This document shows, in pieces, positions 31,383 to 42,899 of a DNA stretch of 64,000 bases; positions within the stretch are counted from its first letter, which is position 1, and every line of letters starts with the position of its first letter. The position numbers and the translations under genes were made by a program. Where the stretch lies: the NCBI RefSeq assembly GCF_026210795.1, contig NC_089436.1:744001-808000 (forward strand). Direction: 5' to 3'. Source of the DNA: Rhizophagus irregularis (taxonomy: Eukaryota > Glomeromycota > Glomeromycetes > Glomerales > Glomeraceae). The notes under the pieces are model-generated. The model worked only from the letters and a program-made list of their open reading frames with translations, ran no database searches and was not told the DNA's origin.

Positions 31383-32230
31383 TATGTGTAAAAGAAAATG
31401 TATAAAGAAATAGGCACACCACAGATCACGTGCCCGAACTTTTTATGTTTCTATTTAATTAAGGTAATTTATAACCGATTTTAGTTAGTATCATAACTTA
31501 CTATACTTATCGGTATGTGAAAATCATTTTTATAATTATTATATAATTAATTCCATATGGACATCAATAAAAAGTTATTAAAATTTGTCTCTCACACGTA
31601 ATAATAATCATCGTAATTCCTCGTGAAAATCAACTTTCATTGGTTTTTTTTAAATTCAGAAGTGAGTTGAGAGAAACATATGATGATATCAAAGAGAGAA
31701 GGAATGCCGATATATAACAAGGGGAGTAATATGTCCATTTTATTTTGGGACATCTAAAGAGATGAGAAAATCGATTAACATCGTGATGACATGCTAATCC
31801 GAACTAACCTTATTATTACTTTTACGGAATATACAGATTGTAAATATATATCAATGATCAAAATAATAGTAGGTTTGAATTTTATTAGAATTTTCATCTT
31901 GATTATTGCTTATATTTGCAGGGGAAATGATCTCATCACGAAAATCTGATCAACCACCTCTCCTTAATTTAACAATAAAAGAATTTAACGCTATCCATAT
32001 GTAAAGGGCTTTTTTTAATAAGAATGTGCGAGAATAAATTAGTTCCCGTAATACATGTGACGTATTACAATAAAGAAAAAATAATACATGCAAAAAAAAT
32101 TATAAAATGTCTGGTAAATTTGCCCCATTGCATTGCTTTATTGATTATATGAAAAATATATATAAAATACAGGTTATTCTCTTTTTACAGAAATTTTGTT
32201 CTATGACTGCGAAAATAATCTATAATACTA
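31383..32230. other. AT-rich spacer without a recognised gene
   Basis: No open frame of note and no clear repeat. Confidence 0.4.
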
Positions 32231-32233
32231 GTT

Positions 32234-32409
32234 AGGGCAATGACATATATTAGCTAATATTTTAGGGGGTGGGGGAGTAAAAGAAAATCTTAGGTTACAC
32301 ATAATATAAACCATATGAAATGGTTGTGATTGGTTATAAAATCTTACCTGGGGGTGGGGGAGTAAACGTTACTATTAAAATAATATTAGCTAATATATGT
32401 CACTGCCCT
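32234..32409. mobile_element. 176-bp fold-back MITE
   Basis: The ends AGGGCAATGACATATATTAG and (reverse-complemented) AGGGCAGTGACATATATTAG pair over about 35 bp. Inside, two GGGGGTGGGGGAGTAAA-type G-rich blocks (about 32265 and 32350) lie in direct orientation. It is non-coding, and the target duplication is not clear. Confidence 0.65.
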
Positions 32410-32789
32410 TATAGTAAACAATCAAAATTATAACGCAAAGAATATTAAGTTGGCAGTACAATAGTAATTTATCCTGTGTTGATTACATTGTCCCTTTCTC
32501 TCATTCCATAAATTTTAGGTAAGTAAGCCTAGCACATAAATCATTACATTTCCCACACTTAGTCAAATACGGTCAACCGTACGACCGAAAAATTGAACTT
32601 TTTAATGATAAATACTCGATAAATACTCATGATGAATACTTATCATATTAATCATTTCTTTCGCGCTTGACACCATTAACAACCCGACCTGCACAAGTTT
32701 ACTTAGTACTATATTTCATGACTTTATATTCGATGTCAAACAAAAACCCGATACATAAGTATTTTAATTGAAGCTCTACGCGATGAAAC

Positions 32790-33127
32790 ATCAAGGAATT
32801 TTTAGATGAATGTGAGGAAGAAACTTTAAAACAAAAATTGAAACATACCTTATATCTCTCGAAAACATTCTTGGCCTGAAAGGTTCATACGATAAATCAC
32901 GTTTTCTGTTAGATAGGTATAGAAAGCCAAGTATGATGACTTCAGTGAGTTATTTACTTTGACGTTAAGTCTGCGGACAACCCAGCGGAAAGTAAAGAAA
33001 TATGAAGGTATTGATTAGTCAAGGTCATTATTAATTAACCAAAATATTAAATTTTTTTTAGGAAGAAAAACGGCAAACAAAACGGTTAATGGACCTTTGA
33101 TTCAATTTTTGGGTAACAATATCTATA
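32790..33127 (+). pseudogene. Copy C of the repeated gene family, truncated and inverted
   Basis: The sequence matches the reverse complement of 25235-25700. It contains the EETLKQKLK coding segment, the GATACGATAAATCACG region and the RKTANKTVNGPLIQFLGNN segment. About 130 bp in the middle of copy B are absent here. Similarity stops abruptly at about 33127. It is a truncated pseudogene lying opposite to copy B across the 25751-30408 transposon. Confidence 0.6.
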
Positions 33128-33303
33128 GAAACAAGAATGTATTTATAAATAAATTTTAATCTACGTGTCCAAAATTTATATGTTCAAAAACTGGTACATG
33201 AAAATCTGAAGATTACGTCGAATTTTGATTTTCATTATCCCATTCATCAAATAACTTCCTGGTTTTCAATTCCTTATGTCAAATATTTAAGTAATTCTAA
33301 ATC

Positions 33304-33637
33304 ATGGCCACCGTCAATGAAGGACTCTTACGTTTCGGAAATTGGATCATTATGTATGATCTTGGCGCAAGTGCCTTAACAAGTTCCTACGGTACCCACG
33401 CTACAGCATATCGGCAAGTTACTGATGCCTTAACAAGTAACGGTTTCGTAATGGTACAGCAAACGTATATCGCCATCCGACTGGTTGCACGTTGTTGCAC
33501 GCTGGGCGGCCGGGAATTTCCTAGGTAACGGTAACCCGCATGTTATTGACATCCGAATCGCGATCCAAGCGAGCCCGTTAATGGTAATGACCGGATTCGT
33601 CCGTGGAGGTCCTTTCCCACCAATTCCATTATGGTAA
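33304..33637 (+). CDS. Small unknown protein, about 108 residues (frameshifted)
   Basis: It starts MATVNEGLLRFGNWIIMYDL. After about 66 codons a tandem 10-bp near-duplication (GTTGCACGTT/GTTGCACGCT, about 33484-33503) changes the frame. The second frame reads AAGNFLGNGNPHVIDIRIAI and ends GPFPPIPLW at 33635-33637. Base composition is clearly richer in G+C than the surroundings, and both frames look protein-like, with glycine and hydrophobic beta-type stretches. There is no signal peptide and no known domain. A single-copy origin by transfer or membership of an expanded family are both possible. Confidence 0.5.
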
Positions 33638-33965
33638 AATAGATAGTTAATAAATAACGAAAAATATTTTATATTATTATTTGCTATAATAAATTTTTAA
33701 ATCTCAAGAAACAAAGTACATGAAACATGTGAAATATTGATTGCAGAAAAAATGGATCGTTTTATTAATGTAATAGCGTGATGAAGGTTTCCATGATATA
33801 TGACGAGATTACCTTCTTTGCTCTACGCTCTTAATATATTTTTTTGTCCTAGTTCTCTTAATATCAGGAAGGTTATCAACCTCTTTAACAAACCCACGAT
33901 CACTTCTATAACCATTTTAACGCCTCGGATCTTCCATAATATTTTCGGTAAGTACTATGTGACAG

Positions 33966-34211
33966 TCAGCCTTCGAGCAATAAATCCTTTCTGATGTATA
34001 TATGAGGAAGTACCAGTCCGAAGCTAGGATAGGTATAAGTTAGATGGAAAAAAAATTCACACAAGGGCCGGAAAATTTTACCAATGGTCACAATCCCATA
34101 GAGATAGTCAAACTCATCATCGAAAGCCACAGACGCTTTCCTTTTTCTCGCGTTCGTGTGGTAGGATGCCATATACATATTTTTCGGCTTCTTAAAGCCA
34201 TTGTGTAACAA
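33966..34211 (-). CDS. Possible gene fragment, 81 residues
   Basis: The frame starts LLHNGFKKPKNMYMASYHTN and then has a basic ARKRKASVAFDDEF stretch. It is in the same orientation as the decayed gene at 34462-35087 and may be its distal exon. There is no domain and support is weak. Confidence 0.25.
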   Translation of the reverse strand: MLHNGFKKPKNMYMASYHTNARKRKASVAFDDEFDYLYGIVTIGKIFRPLCEFFFHLTYTYPSFGLVLPHIYIRKDLLLEG

Positions 34212-34461
34212 ATTGAAAAAACCTTCTCAATCATAAAAATTCGTGCCCTAAAAAGTAAAACAGCATATCAGAAGAAAATGCTCCTCTATTAATATGTGCA
34301 CTTGAAAAGGTATACGCTTATATAGAAATTCTTTATTTTTCGTATTTCATTACATGATATTCAAGAGATACGCTTAACGTATCACGTAAATACAAAAAAA
34401 ACACACGAGACAAATGTACAGTATATGTAATCTATAATAACAAAGAAATATTTTCGTATCC

Positions 34462-35087
34462 TTATTCCTCCTTTTCGCGTAGAGACACATTTGACAGATG
34501 GGCTTGAGTATAGTTGTCGCAATGATCGCAATAAACGTGAGTATTTTGTCCAGAAGTGTCAGAGGTGGACTTGGGATGATTATACTTGCTATCCGCATTT
34601 TTTTTAGGATTAATCGGAACAATCACGCATTCATCTATATGAGTTTGATTCTTGGCCCTCTTCATCATTGGGAAAGTTTTCATCGGCCATTATTATTTCT
34701 TTAGAAACACCAGCCCCAGTTAAGTTCGAACCAACTTATTTTTCGTTGCCACCAAGATCACCTTCGCCGGAGTTCATCATACCCAATAACCCAATATATC
34801 TTTCGCTTCTCGTGTGAGGAAATCGAGCTTTTGGTAATCATCGGAGTTTTGTGATTCCTTTTCTTTTGCGAAATTATCTAGCCGTTCTGCAACTCCACGT
34901 TCCTATATGAAAGTTCCCTATTCTTTTTTTCAAGTTCCGTACACCTACGTTTAAAACTTTCTTTTTCTTGAGGTATCGCATGTAATCGTTTCTTGATAAT
35001 TTTATATCCTTTCCCAGAGTTTCAAGCAGTCCTTTTTTTTTCGGAGGAAGACTTAACGTTATTACGGTCCGTGTTATCTGTCATCAT
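34462..35087 (-). pseudogene. Decayed coiled-coil protein gene with a C-terminal CxxC motif
   Basis: From the ATG at 35087 the frame starts MMTDNTDRNNVKSSSEKKRT and meets a TGA. It then continues in frame as a coiled coil (RCTELEKKNRELSYRNVELQ). A frame change leads to ERLDNFAKEKESQNSDDYQK and LDFLTREAKDILG. Further segments include EIIMADENFPND and, in 34683-34462, THIDECVIVPINPKK, then HVYCDHCDNYTQAHLSNVS. The pieces follow one another in order on one strand, so they are parts of a single decayed gene. Function unknown. Confidence 0.5.
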
Positions 35088-35099
35088 TAGAGGTGGTGC

Positions 35100-37860
35100 T
35101 AACGTTTTAAAGAAGAGTGCGAGTTTCGTAAAAAATTTTTGTCAACTTCTCCAACCAGAAGTATTAACATTTTCCCATATGGAAAGAGAAAACATGTAAG
35201 ATACCAAATGTGTCAAATGTGCAAATGTGTTACCCAAGTGTCCTATTTGTAATTTTAGCACATTTTACTACAAACTATCCATTAACATGAAAACTCTGGT
35301 TGAACTTACAAACTTAATTTATTATCTTCGATGGACTCTGTAACAAAAAATTCGAGATTTCGTTGCACTTCACGAAGTCTATAGCACCTTGTTATTGTCT
35401 TTCCATCACGGAAACAATTTTTACAAAACAAGAAAGACTTAGTCTCCCCTATTGTATGATGCGAGATTGACAAGAGGTGCCATTGTGCAATAAAAGATAT
35501 GAGCAGAATTTTTTGCGATGTAATATTGTGGCGACGGAATATTTAACGGGATGAATATTAAATAGATGTCAACGCATGAGACGACTATATTGGAACCTTA
35601 TGTGGTACAGCACTGGACACCTATGAAAAAACTATTCAGTATATACGTAACAATGGACTACAGTTATTACGCTTTGTTCCATAAGAATATTTGTAATGAA
35701 GCATAGAAATATTGAAAGAGGCTCACTTCACGAGTTTGCATTTGTGGACGAACTAGGAATTAGGACAAACATGAGAATTCTTCAGGTTGGAATTTGTACA
35801 CAAAATGGTAAGTAGAATGAAACTCTTAGTCTTAGCTGAAGTACTTGACTGTATTTCGCTATAGTATTGTCATGGATCATGGTCGAGTGAAGGAGTTTTA
35901 AGAAAAAGCAGACAGATAATATGTTTTCCAATAGACGTTGAAGAAGCATTGTCTAACCCGTTTGTTTTCCTCATCATATAGGGCGGGCCATCACAAGACA
36001 ATTTAGTAGCTTTAGCTAGTTTCACTGAAACTGCCGGTGCCCACACAATGATCACAATAAACAACAGGCAATACAAGATATGCAGAGGACATACATTTAG
36101 TTGTAGCAAAACGTACATATTTTTTCAACTGCAAATACATTTTAGTAGTTGTTAGTACCGAAAAGAAAAGGAAGCAATATAGAGAGAATAGACATTGCTT
36201 CGCAATATTCTCCAGGCATTTCTACTGAAGGAAAAAACAGTGGCGAGTGATACAGTAATCCGATAACATCCACGTAATAAATAGGTATCAATGATATGGG
36301 TGTCAGATAATTTACATGCGTGCTAGAAAGTGGATAAATATTATTTGGATTACAGATATACTAAGGACAGACATTTGGTAATCGAAACAGAGAGATATGT
36401 AGTCTTTGTTTGTATTAGATGATTCGGATGGACTTTATTATCAATCATAAACAATGCTATTGCTAGTAGTGTCCAAGATTTTTTGCTAAAAGTGATAGTG
36501 ACTGACATAGTTCGACTCAACGATTTTAATGATCGAAGCGAAAGAGGATGAACTACACCTTGTTTTTCGGCATTCCGTTTAATATATATATATATATATA
36601 TACCTCTTCTTTTGTGGTTAACGCTTCGTCTATTGATTCATCGGTGATAGTCACTGGCGCAACACCAACCGTTCCACGCAATAACATGCCAAGCCATACG
36701 ACAGCACGAGCAAACTTCCTTTCCTCCCAGACTGCTGATTTTTGAAGTTATTGTATAGTTCAGTTGTTGGGATACGTAAATGAAAACGTGTTTACATCAC
36801 AGATTTGTAAATACGGTCCAGCTATGTTGAAGTGGCTAAAGCCAATGGCATTAGATAAGACGATGATATTATTTTCAGACAATAAGGCTAATAAAGAAAC
36901 CTAGACAATCCTAACCATCGTTAAGAATTTGAGACTGTTGTCGATTGGGATATACTCTTATTTGTAATACCCGATTAATAGTACTAGATTCTTTTTTAGC
37001 TTGCTTGTTAACTGTATATACTTTGTGAACGAGAACCATGTATTTGTAACGTTCTATTACAATTCTTCGTTTCGTGGTGGTTATACGTGGGTATCCCCAA
37101 TTGTCGAGTCAAAGCTAGAGTTCCTTGTTCCAGTAAGGACCAGGATCAGGTGGAATTTTGGAACTTGACTGAACAGCATCCTTCAGCTTTTCATGTGATA
37201 TGTTATTTATTATTGTATGGCGAACAATATAGTATGTAGAGTAGACACGTGTTTTCGATTGTAGAAAATAGTGCATATGTGGCCTTCGTTTGTATTGGAT
37301 TATCGAGATTTTCTAGTTTGGACTGGGCAATCCAACACGCTTCTCTTTGGAGTTTCTTTCAGCTAAAAAATTTCTTCAAACTAGTTATCGAAAACGTGGG
37401 ACGAGAGCACGTTAATAATATCATTTGTTTCTACAATATATCCCTAAGAACTAGTAGTAGCTTCTCTTTAGAGTTCCTTCGGAATAGCTAGTTTCACTGA
37501 AACTACTGGATGTACAATATTCAAGTAAATGGTTAATAGCAAAATGTATACGGGAAGAACGAGTAAAAAAATAGTCCATGAAATGGAAAACTCTGCTGGC
37601 TAAAGCCCTCCTAAGGTAGTGAACGGGAATCTAGTAGACACACTTCGTGATTCTTTTTCGTTGTTGATCAGAAAGGATTTTATAAAATCTCTTGGTAAAA
37701 TTTCACAGTTTAGTCCGTTCTGTAATTTCCCTAGATTCCCTTTATAATTTTCCTCGTTCCTCGAAAATTCACTTCTTTGAAGGTCCTAATGGACTAAAGA
37801 TTTTTTTGTATACATTTGTCTATTATTAATCTACGTAATTGATAATGTAAGTGAATAGTA
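35100..37860. other. Mixed-composition spacer, no supported gene
   Basis: Composition is less AT-biased than the surroundings and small open frames occur on both strands, none longer than about 80 residues. A TTTCACTGAAACT motif recurs at about 36020 and 37490. A (TA)9 tract lies at about 36583. The stretch may contain decayed genes that I cannot identify. Confidence 0.4.
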
Positions 37861-37869
37861 AAAAATGAA

Positions 37870-40270
37870 ACACAGAGCGTGGTTGAGCGGCAAGACGCTC
37901 ATAGAACTGGAGAGACTAAGAACCGCGTTCTTAGAGAATAATGTTTCCATAGATTTACAAGACAATAACGTAGATCATTGTAACACATAATTATTAAAAT
38001 CTGTATGATTTTTGCTCTTCGAGCAGTCTCCGACTGAGCAAAGCGAAAAAAATTATACAGGGAAATCTCTTGGCAAAATTTCTTGGCAAATCATTATCCT
38101 CCAGGTATTTCCCAAAAGGCGCTAAAGCGCAGTGACGATTGTTTCATAATTCCGGTAATGAGTCCAGCGTATATACTGGTGTGGGTTTATCATTACTATT
38201 GGTGTAGTCTTATTTTTCTCGAAAGTTGTTGCAGTCACTGTTAAACGCTAAAATATTGGATGACGTGGGAATTAATTTTTCGTATCTCACTAGAGGTGTT
38301 TGTTATATTCATTAGTCTAGTCCGTATATTTAACTAAGAAACCAGACTTATAGCTTGACTGTGATCCGAGGGGCACGATCTCGTTGTTCCAAGGTTACAC
38401 AATGTGTAGACATCCAATAACAATACAGGCACGTGATCTATAATTAAGCCGCAGAATCATAACTAATCATTCTGGGTTGGGATCTTAGTATTAGTAAATT
38501 TCTTTAGCATCGGAAATACTAGGCATTATTCATAATCTTTTACATATACACTGAACTTGAAATCTCTTCAATAAATCTCAATTTATCAAGCTTGTCATTG
38601 AAATCGAATCAAACGTTGTCTGTTTCTGCTCAACAATTGCTACTTTTGTCCCTCATCTAAATGGCTTTAAAAAAGAAGTCATTTTTTAAATAACGATTAT
38701 TATCCAAATCGTGGATAAAATATTCCTTTCAGATTTCATCAACTACCGTTAAAGGAAAGATTTTGCGTCGAGGATTATCATTGTGCCAGAGAATAAATAG
38801 GGGACAATCTAATTTCGCAAACCAGTCAATATAAATAAACGGATAGTAATGATCATAATTACCTTTGTGCTTGAAAATGGCTTTGATGATCGCATAGCTG
38901 TTATCATGATCGTTTTGAATTGATACTATATCATTCTTATGTAGATGACATTTACTTTGAAATAGCCTTCATTTCATGTAGGATGTGTATTCGTAAAATT
39001 TACACGATTTGTTAATTAGTGATGCATGGAATCCAAAACTATTATAGAAGAGCCAAGTCGGATTGAAATATTTGATGTTAGTTTTAATCATTATATTGTG
39101 AGCCGATACTGGTTTTTTTAGCTTTATATTTTGAATCCGGCTAAATTGGAAGCTAACTACAAAATCGATAATAAAGTAAAATAACAATAAAGTAATAATT
39201 CATTGTACAAATTGTTAGAGTCTTACCATATTACCATAATACACAATGAAATAAATTTACCGATCAAGAATTCAAATACTTTACAGGAATGTTTTAAATC
39301 GTGTATACATTGTGACCAAATCGTGACTAAATAATATAGTGGTTATATATCAGCAATAATAATGCATTAGAGCTATATGATAATTACGAACCTATACTAG
39401 TTAAATGTAGTCAGTATTAGTCTACATGCAGTTACTGCGCATTAAGACGATCACGACTTCGACACTGTTTATAAAGAATCTATTGTACAAGTTGTTACGA
39501 ATTAGTTTAAAATTTTTAAATGTATAGTAGATAGTTCATAAATACGGTTTAAAGTTTAGTGAGAATATAGAAAATATGTCGCAAAGAATTAATAAATGTA
39601 TCATTAAACATGTAGTAAATATGTCGTAAAGAATTAATAAATTTATTAATATAATTTAGTAAATACTTTGTAAATATGTAGTAAATACTGTATATCGCAA
39701 AAATTAATAGTATTATTACGAAAATTTAGTAAATACTTTGCAAAGAATTAATAAATGATTTGTTGCTACTTGTTCATGTAATATATAATACTTCGTAGCG
39801 AAGTGATAATATATTATATATAGCCTTGAAGAAATACATGTTTTTTATATATAAATCATTCCCAAAATCGTGACAACCTACCGCTGATGCATTCATCATC
39901 GTTACAATGATGAATAAAATGCGCTGTGTTATTTGTATCAAGTTCTCTTATAGGACGCGTATCCCGAAGCCCATAAACTGGACATTCTAACTTCTTTTGA
40001 TTGGTAATTTCGGACTTATCGATGAAATACTAAATCCTAAAAATTAAATATAATATTGCGCCCCAAATTAAATAATGTCACTAGATAAAGTCGTCCTCTA
40101 CAATACCTTAACTAGTTAACCATCTTAACCGGTTAATTAATCAATCAGTTCCAATCTCTAGACTTCATTTCTTATTTTATTCTAGGGACGCCATACAACT
40201 CATACTTTTAAAGGTAGATTAGGAGCGAATGAAAAAATTTTTATATCAGTTTTTGAAAGAACAAAATTTA
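37870..40270. other. AT-rich spacer, no supported gene
   Basis: A tRNA A-box-like TGGTTGAGCGG at about 37880 lacks a B box. Imperfect repeats of CTCTTGG(C/T)AAAATTTC occur at about 37690 and 38070. AT-rich direct repeats of the AGAATTAATAAATNTAT type lie at about 39590-39750. Confidence 0.4.
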
Positions 40271-41162
40271 TTATTTAGTAAAAAAAAAAAGGAGAAAGGA
40301 AGAGATAGCCGACACTGTGAGCAATTCCGGGAAGTTTGTCCAAAACTTTGTGTCCAAAACCCCAAACAGGGTGTTCGCCGCAACTGGTTTTGTGGCCAAT
40401 AAAGGCAAAACGTCGATTATTCCTTTCATGGCTAAAAATTGATCGCAGAAGCGCAAAAGTTTTACCCTCTTCTTCGGAAATGGTGGTAACAACATCACTG
40501 ACATGCAGACGATATTGTGTATTACAGTAATTCCATTATCTTCTACTGAAAAACAAATAAGTTCATAGTATCGACATGAACTTTCAAAAAATGCCACTTC
40601 ATAGCCCATTTTTTGGTATACTGATGCCAATTCTCTACAAAAGCCAGAATCGTTTGGCACATTTTCTTCGGCATGTTTTTTTGGTATACCTTCTTTAAGA
40701 TTATATTCGAGATATATTCATCTAGTGAAGAAATAATAAATATCTAATATAAGATTATTAATTAAAAAATTCATATAATTCAATAAAGAAACTTTGATCA
40801 AACCATCGCTTATATCTTCTTCGGGATCAAAGGGTTTTTCGACAATCAACCGTTTTAAGTGATAGGGAAGGTTCATTAAAGCATTATTTGTAGAAGAAAA
40901 ACGTTTGTCAATACCTCCGTCAAATAGATGGCGTACTGTAAACAATGTTGTATATCGTTTTAATAAGTCAAGTTCAATATTCTTTCAATTCGTTCATGGC
41001 ACAATATTTTTGAATATGCAGTGCACTATTTCTTTTGTCCCTACACCTGTATTTAACAATGTTGCATATTTCTTGCTGTTGCACTAAATGATAAATTAAC
41101 ATGTAAATTTGGAAGATTCTCAAAATCTTCAAACGCCCGTTTGTAATTATTGTAATAAACAA
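40271..41162 (-). pseudogene. Unidentified gene remnant with several frames in series
   Basis: Three minus-strand frames follow each other. The first is 41162-40974 (..ALHIQKYCAMNELKEY). The second is 40945-40718 (MFTVRHLFDGGIDKRFSSTN.. LPYHLKRLIVEKPFDPEEDI). The third, in the same frame after a TGA at 40718, contains YLEYNLKEGIPKKHAEENVP, then DSGFCRELASVYQKMGYEVA, and ends at 40271. The amino-acid composition is that of a real globular protein. A frame change near 40975 and the TGA could be introns missed by eye or true breaks. I do not recognise the family. Confidence 0.45.
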
Positions 41163-41859
41163 CAGAAATAATACAAGTCATAATCATTGCGTAATTTCAA
41201 CGTTTATTAATTACCTGCGAAAATAATTTCCTTTCACTATCTACTTTGATAAAAAAGTTAATCCAAGAATGAGAAAAAAGCATTAACTTGAACTCGCAAT
41301 CTAACCTGCTAGTAAAAAGCATAAAGTTCCAATTGATTTTCATTATTCTCTAGTATGTCTAGCTTAACAAGTTCACCTAATAATGATAAAAAAAGATATT
41401 AAGAAATAATCAGAATGAGGAACTGATTTTATCATTTTGTTTATTAAATGATAATAATGGAAAATGACAATCAGCTGATAATAATAATGTTGTTAATGAC
41501 GAAGAGAATTTAAATTATGATAAGGATTATAGAAATCTTGCTGAATTTTTTCTGCCTTTAATTTGAATGATACAGATTTCAATTTAGATCCCGAAGTTGC
41601 AAATTTTGATGATTTATGGATTTTTCTTTAAATATTTAAATACTAACAAGTGACTTTAACTACAAAATGCTGATTTAAAAATACCAGTTGATTCAGTTCT
41701 TTCAGGACTTTTTAAGAATGTTAAGTTCATTGATAACTCCATGGAAATAAATTTCATTCAGAAAAAAAATCTATTATAGATGTTGTCACCATTAAATGCA
41801 AAATCAAACACTTGGTGATTCTATTCAATTTCTAGCATTTTTTTTTATTCTCATATAAA

Positions 41860-42340
41860 CTAAATTATTAAATAGGAGTTTTATTTTATTTAATTCCCAG
41901 TATTTTTTTTATTTTATTCTTATATAAACTAAAATATTATACAAAATTTTGTTTTATTTTATTCAATTCCCAGTACAGATATTTTTTTTTTATTTTTACA
42001 CGAACTAATATATTATATAGGATTTTGTTTTATTTTGTTCAATTTTTAGTATAGTAATTCCTAGTATTTTTATCCATTTTCATATAAATCGCTTAATTTC
42101 CAGTATTTTTTTTTCCATTTTCATACCAAAAAATTATATAGGATTTTGTTTTATTTTATTCAATTTCCAATATAGCATTTTTTTTTTCATTCTTATATGA
42201 ACCAAAATATTATACAGGATTTTGGTTTATTTTTGTTTAATTTTCAGTATATAGGATTTTGTTTTGTTTTATTTTATTCGATTCCCAGTATTTTTTCCAT
42301 TTTCATACCAAAATATTTTACAATACAGTATTTTTTTCCA
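41860..42340. repeat. Degenerate minisatellite, 60-100-bp units
   Basis: About seven variant copies of a unit that contains GGATTTTGTTTTATTTTATT, then CAATTCCCAGTATTTTTTTT and CATTTTCATAYRAACYAAAA. It is non-coding. Confidence 0.7.
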
Positions 42341-42398
42341 TTCTGAACTTCAATCATTCACCATACCATACCATGCCACAATTGCCACATGCTAATAC

Positions 42399-42530
42399 TA
42401 TTACCTATAATAATATCCAAGAGCCTTGCTATTAAACATAAAAAGACACATTAATTTTAATTCTATCCTATTACCTATAATAATATCCAAGAACTTTGCT
42501 ATTAAACATAAAAAGACATATACTGTTTTC
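42399..42530. repeat. Tandem duplication, about 66 bp
   Basis: CTATTACCTATAATAATATC and the following bases, through TTGCTATTAAACATAAAAAG, occur twice in a row with few differences. Confidence 0.75.
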
Positions 42531-42868
42531 TATTTTTGGAGACATAATTTATCATAAGTATAGTACATGTATAGTACATAGTTTTCTTTTAAACCCATGT
42601 TAAGTTGTTAACCCACGCTCTTACCTTTTTTTTTTTTAAAAAAAAAGGTTCTATATAATCACATATAATTATTATACTTTTTAATTACAAATACCATGCA
42701 TTAATCACTAAATTGCATCCAAAAATAAATATTATGAATTACGATTTACACATTATTTCTAAGAATAAAAAAAAATATATATATTAAAAATGGAAACGTG
42801 ATGCAATATTATAAATCTTATAAATATTATTTATTATGTGTGTACGAATATTTTCATTAAAAAACCTT

Positions 42869-42899
<31 letters not shown>

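Noticed and set aside
37877-37965. tRNA-like segment with TGGTTGAGCGG
   Set aside because: It resembles an A box, but no B box (GGTTCGANTCC) or cloverleaf is found. At most it is a decayed tRNA-derived SINE.
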